Of a stretch of 51,680 nt of DNA, positions 26,886-34,291 are shown one piece after another (position 1 is the first letter of the stretch; each line of letters starts with the position of its first letter). Source of the stretch: Anaerolinea sp. (GTDB lineage: Bacteria; Chloroflexota; Anaerolineae; Anaerolineales; Villigracilaceae); the NCBI GenBank assembly GCA_020719725.1, contig DYPU01000007.1, positions 1-51,680 of the forward strand, read 5' to 3'. Below the pieces are notes generated by a model. The model saw nothing but the letters and a program-made list of their open reading frames with translations, searched no databases and was not told the DNA's origin. Made by a program: the position numbers and the translations under genes.

Positions 26886-29342
26886 CTACGGCCCAATCTC
26901 AACCTGAACCGCTGTCGTTTCCACCCGCCCATCCTGGCGCACCACCACCAATTGAAGCGCATACAAACCCTTCAGCCCGCGAATGTCCCATTCGCCAAGC
27001 ACGGCCTCTGTTACCGGCGTTTCCCTATTTTCGCCAAGCAAAATCCAGGCCGTGGGATTTAACCCCTGACCATATTGCAAACGATAGTAAGCAAACCCCT
27101 CGCCCGCCGCCGAGCCATGAATGATGACCTGCCCCCTCAGCAACGCAAACATGGCTGGAGCCGAAATCGCCAAATCGGGCCGGGACACGGGTGGCTGAAG
27201 GTTATCATACATCGTCGGCGGAGTAGCTACTCCAGAACCAGCCGCCCAATTGGCCGCCTCGGGCGGTACAACCATATAAACGCGCTCTTCCACCAATTGT
27301 GACAGGGTAAACACCGTCGCCAAAAAGCCAGTTTCACGATTGACAGCATAGGTTTTATAAAGCGTATCCGGCTGAACCGGCTCGTAGCCTGTCAAAAAGA
27401 CCTCGCTAACCACATTTGGACAAGTTGCGGTAGGCAGCAACCCCGAGGGGTCACAGACCAGCAGCGGTGAAACCCCAACAGGCTGCTCCCAGCCCAGCGG
27501 AGTCTCACCCTGGTTGGCACTTTGCAACAGCGCCGCAAACAACCCACGCGTCGCGCTCGGCGGCGCACCGCCGCCCATCCAGAGCGCCACCGCTCGGGTA
27601 GGCGTATAGCCCACCGCCCAGGTATCCGCCCCATCCAGGGTTTGAGATACCTTCAGCGCCGCCGGTAAGCCCAGGCTATCCACTGCCAACACATGGTTCA
27701 TCAGGTAAGACAATTGAGGGCTAACCAACGCCGCGCCAGGCGCGGGTTGGGCCGTAAAAACCGTTTGCCCGTCCAGGCTGCGCACTTCCAAAACCGTCGT
27801 CAGACGCAGGGGCAACATCCCATTAGCAGCAAACACACCGTAAGCCTGAGCCATTGTCAGCGGGGAGATGAAATTTTGCCCATCCAGCAGCGCCGCAAAA
27901 TCACGCGTATCCGTCAGTTGAAAACCAAACGGGCGCATGGTTTGAAGCGCGGTAGGCAGGCTCATTTGTGCCAAAATCGATTGGGCCGGAGCCAGGTAGT
28001 CATGGGTCAAGGCCAAGCGCGCCCGCACCGGGCCATGGTAAATCCCGTCCAGGTTGGGGATGACAGATTCGGCCTGGGGGATATCCCAGACCAACGAAGC
28101 GGGACTCAGGCCTCGGCTGAATCCGGCCAGGTAAAAAAACGGGATCAGGCTGGTGCCGGGCCTGTGTCCCGTTAAAAGAGCCGATTCCAGACCCTGGCGC
28201 ATTTCCCCAACGATAGCCAATACCTGTCCATTTTGCGGGTTCAACACTACAGCGCTAACCGCCGACTCATCCAATGCCGGGCCGGGGGGCAAAGCCGCCA
28301 AATCCACCAGCAGTTGACAATCGGTAGGGTCTGGCAGGCCGCTTAAGCGGGCCTGCTGAATACGAAGAGCGCACTGAGCCTGCTGATAACGCTCAAAATC
28401 GAGGCTGGTGATAACAATCATGCCGCCGCGGGCGATGCGCGCGAGACTAACATCCTGGCCGAGTTGCGAAAGGGCCAGGGCAGTGAAGGCTGGGGCCAGG
28501 CTAACCGGCGCGGCCACAGTTTGATATTGGAGATTGGCTTGTTGCGCGGCGGTCACTTCGGCGCTGGCTGGCAGTTGATTGAGCAAATCGCGGGCACGCT
28601 GAGTGGCAGCTTCAGGCGCATCGAGCGGGTTAATGGCCGGAGATTGGGCTACCGCCACCAGCAAGGCGGCTTCAGCCAGGTTCAACTGGCTGGCCGGTTT
28701 GCCAAAATATAACTGCGCGGCGGCCTGAGCGCCATAGGCCTGGCGGCCATAATCAGCCGTGTTGAGATACCATTCCAGAATTTTTTCACGGCCAAAGCGG
28801 GCTGTAATTTGAGCAGCCAAAATGCGCTCGCGCAAGGCGCGGCGCGGCGAGGCAGGCTCCTGCCATAAGAGCAAATCCGCGCTTAGTTTTTGGGCCAGGG
28901 TGGGGTGCAGGTCGGGTGAAGTCCAACCTGTTAGAAGATAGCCAGGGTGAGAGTAAAACCCAGGGTCGGTCAGGGCCAGGGTCAAGGCCACCAAGTCGGG
29001 CGCAAGCGCTTCACCCTGAGTAGAATCGAGCGGCAGAAATTGGCGTGGGGCATCTTGCGGGGCCAGCACAGTCAGTAAATATTGGCCGGTGCGATCATAG
29101 ATGCGGGAGGGTTGGTAAAGTAGCCCGTCTGGCGGGTCGAGCAAAGCGGGCAAGGCTTCGATCGAAGGTAAATCGCTGGTCAGGCTGGCGTAGCCCAAGG
29201 CGAAACCAAAAATGCCTAGCCCCAGCAAGATCGAAAAAACCAGACCACAGCCTAGTGAGATGCGGGTTTGGCGCTCGCTGCTGGCGCGTTCACGCAAAAG
29301 GCGACGCTCACGCCGACGCTGGAGAATGGGCAGAATAGACAT
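26886..29342 (-). CDS. Class A PBP-like protein, catalytic residues lost
   Basis: An 818-residue protein with the full class A penicillin-binding protein layout: cytoplasmic basic tail, one transmembrane helix (about 29-52), GT51 transglycosylase domain (about 75-240), transpeptidase domain (about 300-620) and a C-terminal Ig/FN3-like domain (about 700-818). The catalytic positions are changed. In GT51 the ED...F..H motif reads TDPGFYSHPG, so the essential Glu is Thr125, and TQQ.VKN reads LAQKLSAD. In the transpeptidase, SxxK reads TSLI (397-400), SxN reads DYL (448-450), and KTGT reads KVSQ (564-567). Structural landmarks such as KILEWYLN, YFGK and TWAVGYTP stay. The frame is open throughout, which suggests a maintained scaffold and not decay. 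It lies six bases from the MFS stop. Confidence 0.85.
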   Translation of the reverse strand: MSILPILQRRRERRLLRERASSERQTRISLGCGLVFSILLGLGIFGFALGYASLTSDLPSIEALPALLDPPDGLLYQPSRIYDRTGQYLLTVLAPQDAPRQFLPLDSTQGEALAPDLVALTLALTDPGFYSHPGYLLTGWTSPDLHPTLAQKLSADLLLWQEPASPRRALRERILAAQITARFGREKILEWYLNTADYGRQAYGAQAAAQLYFGKPASQLNLAEAALLVAVAQSPAINPLDAPEAATQRARDLLNQLPASAEVTAAQQANLQYQTVAAPVSLAPAFTALALSQLGQDVSLARIARGGMIVITSLDFERYQQAQCALRIQQARLSGLPDPTDCQLLVDLAALPPGPALDESAVSAVVLNPQNGQVLAIVGEMRQGLESALLTGHRPGTSLIPFFYLAGFSRGLSPASLVWDIPQAESVIPNLDGIYHGPVRARLALTHDYLAPAQSILAQMSLPTALQTMRPFGFQLTDTRDFAALLDGQNFISPLTMAQAYGVFAANGMLPLRLTTVLEVRSLDGQTVFTAQPAPGAALVSPQLSYLMNHVLAVDSLGLPAALKVSQTLDGADTWAVGYTPTRAVALWMGGGAPPSATRGLFAALLQSANQGETPLGWEQPVGVSPLLVCDPSGLLPTATCPNVVSEVFLTGYEPVQPDTLYKTYAVNRETGFLATVFTLSQLVEERVYMVVPPEAANWAAGSGVATPPTMYDNLQPPVSRPDLAISAPAMFALLRGQVIIHGSAAGEGFAYYRLQYGQGLNPTAWILLGENRETPVTEAVLGEWDIRGLKGLYALQLVVVRQDGRVETTAVQVEIGP

Positions 29343-29347
29343 GCCCT

Positions 29348-30613
29348 CTATTCTAATGCTTCTTTGGGCAGGGTAAAGGCCAAAGCGGGTCTAGGCCAGA
29401 AAAATTTCCAGTATAAAAAGACCGAAATGGAATAAAGCACAATGACCAACGCATAGACTGGCCCAAAACCATAATTCACTTGCAGCCAGCCGCTAATGGA
29501 GGGGCTAAAGGCCCAGCCAAAGCTATTTGCCATGCTAACCAGGCTGGCAACGGTGGCGCGCGCATCTGGCTCGACATGCTCCATCACAAAAGTGGTGTAG
29601 ACCGGGCCGCTCATGTTCATTAATGAAAGCCGGGCATAGTGCGCCAGGGCGCTCATCCAAAACCAGGGGGCATACCCCAACAGCATCAAAAATGGAATGG
29701 AAATACCCTGAGTAATGACCACCAATTGCGCTTTCCCAATCCGGTCGGCCAGCGGCGGGGCAATCATCAGGCCAATCCCCATCGCCAGGGCGCCCCAGGC
29801 CAGCACATTGCCAATTACCGGATCGGGCTGTTGGTATACGACCCGAAAAAAAACATTCAGAAACGGCATAAACAAACCCGCCCCAACCGACGTGACCAGC
29901 ATTGGCGCAATCAGCTTGGAAAGCAGAATCGGGTTTTTGCGGGCATAGGCCAAAGGCGCAAAAAACGCGCGGTCAGATTTTCTCAAGAGCGGTGTCTGCA
30001 ACCAAAAAAGCGGAATAAGCGCCAAAAGCGCTGCGCCCGCGATCATCCCCAATGCGCCGGCATACGCCAGGCTGCTGGTCGCTGCCAGACCCTGCCTGGC
30101 AGCGATCCAACCCGGTAAATAACCGCCAACCGAATTACCCACAAAAGCCGCCGCCATCTGTAACCCCGAACTCAGGCTAAAGAGATACATGCGCTCTTCT
30201 TCGCCCGAGTTTTCGAGCAAAAACGGCGCCATTGTGACAGTCTGCAAACTTTGCGCCATCCCCATCAGCGCATTCATGGCATAAAACAAAAGCACCGAAG
30301 GCCAAACCATCATGGCCGCCACGGCCCCAGCCACCACCCCGCCCCCCAGCAAAAACGAATTTTTGCGCCCAAGCAAATCGGCCAGATAGCCCATCGGCAG
30401 CGCCATCGCCAAAGCCGACATACTGGTAATCGTAATCAGTTGGCCCAGCAATCCTTCATCAAACCCCAGGCTGAGCACATAAAAATTAAATAAAAGCCGG
30501 TAAACCCCCAACGCCGCTCCGGTAAAAATGGCACTCACCAGATACAAACGCGCATTCGGATGAAATGCGCTGACACGCGCTATATATGTTTGAAAAACAT
30601 TATCCTTAACCAT
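29348..30613 (-). CDS. MFS transporter, apparently leaderless
   Basis: A 421-residue major facilitator with about twelve transmembrane segments. The loop 2-3 signature is present as GYLADLLGRKNSF, and a charged central loop around residue 205 (RKSDRAFFAPLAYARKNP) separates the halves. There is no Shine-Dalgarno site; the -10 element ends six bases before the ATG, so the message should begin at the start codon. A perfect palindrome covers the -10 and start. It is the first gene of the run continuing with the PBP-like, two SPFH-like, psuK and psuG genes. The cargo is unknown; a nucleoside such as pseudouridine is a context guess only. Confidence 0.8.
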   Translation of the reverse strand: MVKDNVFQTYIARVSAFHPNARLYLVSAIFTGAALGVYRLLFNFYVLSLGFDEGLLGQLITITSMSALAMALPMGYLADLLGRKNSFLLGGGVVAGAVAAMMVWPSVLLFYAMNALMGMAQSLQTVTMAPFLLENSGEEERMYLFSLSSGLQMAAAFVGNSVGGYLPGWIAARQGLAATSSLAYAGALGMIAGAALLALIPLFWLQTPLLRKSDRAFFAPLAYARKNPILLSKLIAPMLVTSVGAGLFMPFLNVFFRVVYQQPDPVIGNVLAWGALAMGIGLMIAPPLADRIGKAQLVVITQGISIPFLMLLGYAPWFWMSALAHYARLSLMNMSGPVYTTFVMEHVEPDARATVASLVSMANSFGWAFSPSISGWLQVNYGFGPVYALVIVLYSISVFLYWKFFWPRPALAFTLPKEALE

Positions 30614-30634
30614 AGTTAGATTATCATCTAACTA
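30613..30634. promoter_or_regulatory. Perfect palindromic operator over the MFS -10
   Basis: TAGTTAGAT (30613-30621) and ATCTAACTA (30626-30634) are exact inverted nine-mers around a four-base loop. The palindrome covers the -10 hexamer and the first base of the start codon. The TTAG...CTAA form and size resemble MarR/TetR-type operators; no such regulator is encoded in the window. Confidence 0.65.
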
Positions 30635-30648
30635 AAAATGAACGTCAA
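30620..30648 (-). promoter_or_regulatory. Promoter of MFS-PBP-SPFH-psu run
   Basis: TTGACG (30648-30643), 17-base spacer, GATAAT (30625-30620) on the minus strand. The seventh base after the -10 is the A of the ATG at 30613, which predicts a leaderless transcript. Confidence 0.75.
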
Positions 30649-30705
30649 GAACAGATGCAACATAAATGTCATCTTTTCGTAAAACAAATAGCACTTTCTG
30701 CCCGC

Positions 30706-30733
30706 TTGCCCACCCGCCCATATCTCGTATAAT
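30706..30733 (+). promoter_or_regulatory. Promoter of the DUF1232-like gene
   Basis: TTGCCC (30706-30711), 16-base spacer, consensus TATAAT (30728-30733), followed by a TTGGAGGT ribosome binding site ahead of the ATG at 30757. Confidence 0.65.
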
Positions 30734-30756
30734 ACTCATATCAACTTGGAGGTACC

Positions 30757-31125
30757 ATGGACAATAAAACCCCGCGTAGTATTATCCCAACCCAGGGAAA
30801 CATGCTCGAAGAGCTTACCTTTCGCGCCAAACTCATCTTTCGCCTGCTGGGAGATCGCCGCGTCAGCCCATTGGTCAAATTGCTGCCCTTTGCGGGGCTG
30901 GCCTACTGGCTTTTACCGCTGCCAATCGACAATATGATTCCCGTCATCGACGATGCCGCTTTGGTCTGGCTGACAACCTACTTCTTCATTGAACTCTGCC
31001 CCACCGAAGTCATCCGCGAGCACGTCAAAGAACTGGCAAATAACAACAACATTGTCGAAACCATCAATCATACGGAACCAACCGGTGAAGTCATCGACGG
31101 TGAAGCCACCGACATTCAAGAATGA
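30757..31125 (+). CDS. DUF1232 (YkvA)-like small protein
   Basis: A 122-residue protein. The central part (RAKLIFRLLGDRRVSPLVKLLPFAGLAYWLLPLPIDNMIPVIDDAALVW) matches the YkvA/DUF1232 pattern of a hydrophobic hairpin with YxLxPxDxIPDxIP-like spacing, here modified to WLLPLPIDNMIPVIDD. The C-terminal 35 residues are acidic and probably disordered. It has a clear promoter and TTGGAGGT site. It overlaps the following dehydrogenase by four bases (ATGA). Family function unknown; likely membrane associated. Confidence 0.7.
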   Translation: MDNKTPRSIIPTQGNMLEELTFRAKLIFRLLGDRRVSPLVKLLPFAGLAYWLLPLPIDNMIPVIDDAALVWLTTYFFIELCPTEVIREHVKELANNNNIVETINHTEPTGEVIDGEATDIQE

Positions 31126-32397
31126 GCGAATTAAGCAACCTGCGCCCCCTGAGCCTGCTCATCGTTTTAATCACCCTTGCTACGCTGATCAGTTCCTGCT
31201 CTGCCAAACTCCCGCAGCAGGAACCGGTTTCGGTGGCCCCCACCCTGCTGCAAGCGCCGACCCGGCCCGCTACCCCTCAAAGCACATCCGTTCCCCAAAC
31301 AGCCAGCCCCGAGCCAAGCCCGAATGGGGCGCAAACCCTGCCAGACCCGGCCCAAACCATCTGGCGCGAAATCGCATCTGGGTTGGAAAAACCGACCGAT
31401 ATTACCTCCGCAGGCGATGGGTCGGGGCGGCTGTTTGTGTTGGAGCAGGTCGGACGAGTCCGAATCCTGCAAAACGGTCAATTGCTGCCCGGCCCATTTC
31501 TCGATATCAGCACCCTGGTTGGCTCAGATGCCTCCGAGCGCGGGTTGTTAGGGCTTGCGTTTCATCCCCAATATGCTCAAAATGGCTTTTTCTTTGTCAA
31601 CTACACCGATAAAGACGGTAATACCCACCTGGCGCGTTTTCAGGTGAGCGCCCAAGACCCCAACCTGGCCGATTCTGCCAGCCGGCTGGAGGTTTTGTTT
31701 GTGCAGCAGCCTTATGCCAATCACAATGGCGGCTCGCTGGCCTTTGGGCCAGATGGTTTTCTTTATGCTGGCCTGGGCGATGGCGGTTCGGGCGGCGACC
31801 CGCTCGGCGCGGGACAATCGCTGAACACCTTGCTTGGAAAAATCCTGCGGCTGGATGTGGATAGCGCCAGCCCTTACGCCATTCCTGCCGATAATCCCTT
31901 TGCGGCGGGCGGCGGTTTGGCCGAAATTTGGGCTTACGGCTTGCGCAATCCGTGGAAGTTTACCTTTGACCGCGCGAATGGCGATTTATATGTTGCGGAT
32001 GTGGGCCAAAACCAGTGGGAAGAGATAAACGTCACAACCGCAGATGCACCCGGCGGGCTGAATTATGGCTGGAATCTGATGGAATCTATGCACGATTTCA
32101 GCGGCGACTACTATGACCCTGCCACTCTGGTTCTGCCCCAGGTGGAATATTCTCACGCGGAGGGCTGTTCGGTGACGGGTGGGCAGGTTTACCGTGGTGA
32201 GCTTTTGCCAGACTGGCAACGGGGTTTACCTGTATGGTGATTACTGCACGGGCAGCATTTGGGGCCTGCTCAAGGGCCGGGCCAACGCGCTGCTGTTTGA
32301 TACCAATTTTTCTATCAGCGCTTTTGGCCTGGATCAGGCAGGTGAGCTTTACCTGGCGGATTATAGCGGCAGCCTGTACCGGCTGGAGCGTAAATAA
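31122..32397 (+). pseudogene. Glucose/sorbosone dehydrogenase lipoprotein, frameshifted
   Basis: PQQ-dependent sugar dehydrogenase-like beta-propeller (GSDH family). A lipoprotein signal ends LISSC near residue 26, followed by a Pro/Thr/Ser-rich stalk (to about residue 75) and propeller repeats: LEKPTDITSAGDGSGRLFV, GLLGLAFHPQY, NHNGGSLAFGPDGFLYAGLGDGG, WAYGLRNPWKFTFD, GLNYGWNLMES. The first frame ends at 32240 after LLPDWQRGLPVW. One base over, the DNA continues GVYLYGDYCTGSIWGLL to 32397, which is the last propeller blade. One extra base in the ACGGGG run at 32219-32224 explains it. The repaired protein would be about 424 residues. A homopolymer error is plausible. It starts within the previous stop (ATGA). 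Confidence 0.85.
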
Positions 32398-32422
32398 ACC
32401 CTTCATCTTTTTAGGAGAAACT

Positions 32423-32713
32423 ATGAGTAAAACAATTGCAATCGTAATTACCGTTTTGACCGTTTTATGTTGTGGCCTACCTGGGTTGGCGGTTATTTGT
32501 GTTGGGGGCCTGGCGCTGATGGGCACACAAATGCCAGAGGTAATGACCGGCGCCAATGCCACTACGCAAGAAGTTCTCTTGGGCTCAATTTTTTTCTTGT
32601 GTGTTGGGCTAATTCTGCTGGTCATTCCGGTTGTGGCAGGTTTTGTCTCTTTCCGCATGGTTAAGCCCGAAGAACCCGTCTATGTGGGTGAGGAGCTTCC
32701 GCCGACGGCATAA
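32423..32713 (+). CDS. Small two-helix membrane protein, LPPTA tail
   Basis: A 96-residue protein. A hydrophobic helix near the N-terminus (about 4-30, containing a CCGLPGL cysteine pair) and a second helix (about 53-78) are followed by a short acidic tail ending ELPPTA. I chose the ATG at 32423 for its AGGAG site. It is a paralogue of the next gene: the same length, the same two-helix plan, a CC pair at the same place and the same LPPTA end. Function unknown. A hairpin begins directly after its stop. Confidence 0.65.
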   Translation: MSKTIAIVITVLTVLCCGLPGLAVICVGGLALMGTQMPEVMTGANATTQEVLLGSIFFLCVGLILLVIPVVAGFVSFRMVKPEEPVYVGEELPPTA

Positions 32714-32754
32714 ATACAGCAAAATAGGTAATCATTCTCTTTATTTTGCTGTAT
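32714..32754 (+). terminator. Hairpin between the two paralogues
   Basis: Perfect thirteen-base arms ATACAGCAAAATA (32714-32726) and TATTTTGCTGTAT (32742-32754), starting on the base after the stop codon. AT-rich, with no clean T-run after the stem, so it may be a weak terminator or mRNA-stabilising hairpin. Confidence 0.55.
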
Positions 32755-32788
32755 ACTAATATAAATCTATCTTATCTGGAGGCTTACT

Positions 32789-33088
32789 ATGCAAAATCGA
32801 ACCATGGCAACTATCATTACAGTTATCACATCCCTGTGTTGCGGTTGCTTTGCCTTAATGTCCTGTATTTGGGGCGTTATTGGTCTTACCGGCCAACCCA
32901 TTAACACAACCTTAAATGGCGTGGAATCGCTCGAAGCCATGCCCATGCCGCTGGCGCTGGGCCTGATGTGCCTGTCGGTCATCTTCATTGCCATCCCGGT
33001 TGCAGTGGGCTTCTTCACATTGCGCAAAAAAGCCGCAGCCCCAGTCGTCGTCTCCAGCAGCGACGAGCCACTTCCGCCAACTGCCTAA
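32789..33088 (+). CDS. Small two-helix membrane protein, LPPTA tail (paralogue)
   Basis: A 99-residue protein with helices at about 6-35 (containing CCGC) and 50-77 and a tail of Ala, Val and Ser ending DEPLPPTA. A TGGAGG ribosome binding site is present. Together with the preceding gene it forms a tandem duplication that has diverged in the loop but kept both helices and the C-terminal six residues. A long imperfect inverted repeat follows three bases after its stop. No family recognised. Confidence 0.65.
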   Translation: MQNRTMATIITVITSLCCGCFALMSCIWGVIGLTGQPINTTLNGVESLEAMPMPLALGLMCLSVIFIAIPVAVGFFTLRKKAAAPVVVSSSDEPLPPTA

Positions 33089-33090
33089 AA

Positions 33091-33245
33091 TTAGTAACTG
33101 CTCAGTCTGTTCGCTTATTGGCCTGTTTTGCCAGGAAGTGAAGCCCTGCGGCGCTAGGCAGCACCAATCCAGTTTTAGGGATTACAGCTCAATTCACGGG
33201 GCGCAGCGTTGTAGCCGGTGGGGTTTATGGCTGAATAGTTACTAA
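33091..33245. repeat. 155-base element bounded by inverted repeats
   Basis: Ends are TTAGTAACT-NN-TCAG (33091-33105) and CTGA-NN-AGTTACTAA (33231-33245), complementary apart from the two central bases. The interior is more GC-rich, contains smaller hairpins (AATCC...GGATT) and no credible reading frame. It could be a structured RNA, a small non-autonomous mobile element or an attC-like site; none is established. Confidence 0.4.
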
Positions 33246-33255
33246 AATTATATTT

Positions 33256-33296
33256 AAACAAAACAAGGCCGTGTAAAACGCGGCCTTGTTTTGTTT
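33256..33296. terminator. Bidirectional terminator
   Basis: Perfect arms AAACAAAACAAGGCCG (33256-33271) and its complement (33281-33296) with A-rich and T-rich ends, between the small membrane protein (plus) and the aldo/keto reductase (minus). Confidence 0.9.
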
Positions 33297-33306
33297 ACGA
33301 GTTTTC

Positions 33307-34272
33307 TTAATCCTCGTCGGGATGGTTTCCTAGAATTTGCTCAATGCGTTCCAAAACATCATCCGAGAGTTTCTCCACCGCTTCTGCCGAATCGAGATTG
33401 TCCTGCAATTGGCGCACATTCGTCGCACCGGTGATAACACTGCTCACTTCTTTGCGGCGTAAAAGCCAGGCCAGCGCCAATTGAGAAGGACTGACTCGCA
33501 AATCATCGGCCACCTGGCTTAATTGGCGCACAATCGCTACCCGGTCTGGTGTAATTCGGTCTCGAATCCAGGCCATGCTATCCATCGCCGCCCGCGACCC
33601 AGTTGGGATGCCATCGTTATACTTCCCCGTTAAAATGCCATAATACAGCGGACTCCAAGTCGTCAATCCAATACCATGCTCGCGACAAACCGGTGAAAGC
33701 TCCATCTCTACCCGGCGACGATGAAACATATTGTATTGGGGCTGTTCCATCGTCGGCGGCGCAAGATGATTCATGCGGGCAATGTTCACCGCATCGGCAA
33801 TCTGCCAGGCGCGCCACTCTGAAGTCCCCCAATATAAAATTTTTCCCTGTCGAATAAGCATATCCATCGTATAGACCACCTCTTCAATCGGCGTATCAGG
33901 GTCAAAACGATGACAAAAGTACAAATCCAGATAATCTGTATCCAACCTTTTTAGCGAAGCCTGAATCGACTCGCTTATATGCTTACGCGAAAGTCCGCGT
34001 CCATTGGGGCCGGGCATTGTGGGCCAAAAGACCTTGGAAGAAAGCACCAGCGCCTGGCGCGGCAAATCTTTTATCGCCAACCCCATCACCTCTTCAGAAC
34101 GGCCATCGGCGTACATATCGGCATTATCGAAAAAATTAATCCCCGCCTCGTAGGCGGTGTGAATTAAATCAGACGAAGTTTCTTCGTCCACCTGGCTGCC
34201 AAACGTCACCCAGGAACCGAGCGAAATTTCACTTACTTTTAAACCAGAATGTCCCAAACGTCGGTAATGCAT
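33307..34272 (-). CDS. Aldo/keto reductase, potassium-channel beta-like
   Basis: NADPH-dependent oxidoreductase of about 321 residues, nearest the AKR6/AKR7 and YghZ-type groups. The catalytic tetrad is visible: Asp and Tyr in FDNADMYADG, Lys in VLSSKVFWP, His in LYFCHRFD. Cofactor-binding residues are in WSPLYYGILTGKY and SSVITGATNVRQLQDNL near the C-terminus. I chose the Met at 34272, since AGGA lies about eight bases before it; an in-frame ATG at 34281 is too close to that site. It closes a long minus-strand run from kamA and ends at a terminator. It reduces aldehydes or ketones of unknown identity. Confidence 0.9.
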   Translation of the reverse strand: MHYRRLGHSGLKVSEISLGSWVTFGSQVDEETSSDLIHTAYEAGINFFDNADMYADGRSEEVMGLAIKDLPRQALVLSSKVFWPTMPGPNGRGLSRKHISESIQASLKRLDTDYLDLYFCHRFDPDTPIEEVVYTMDMLIRQGKILYWGTSEWRAWQIADAVNIARMNHLAPPTMEQPQYNMFHRRRVEMELSPVCREHGIGLTTWSPLYYGILTGKYNDGIPTGSRAAMDSMAWIRDRITPDRVAIVRQLSQVADDLRVSPSQLALAWLLRRKEVSSVITGATNVRQLQDNLDSAEAVEKLSDDVLERIEQILGNHPDED

Positions 34273-34291
34273 CAAATACATCCTGTAGAGA

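Noticed and set aside
33091-33245. Integron attC site
   Set aside because: The ends do not match the RYYYAAC/GTTRRRY boxes, the spacing is wrong and no integrase is present; kept only as an unexplained inverted repeat.
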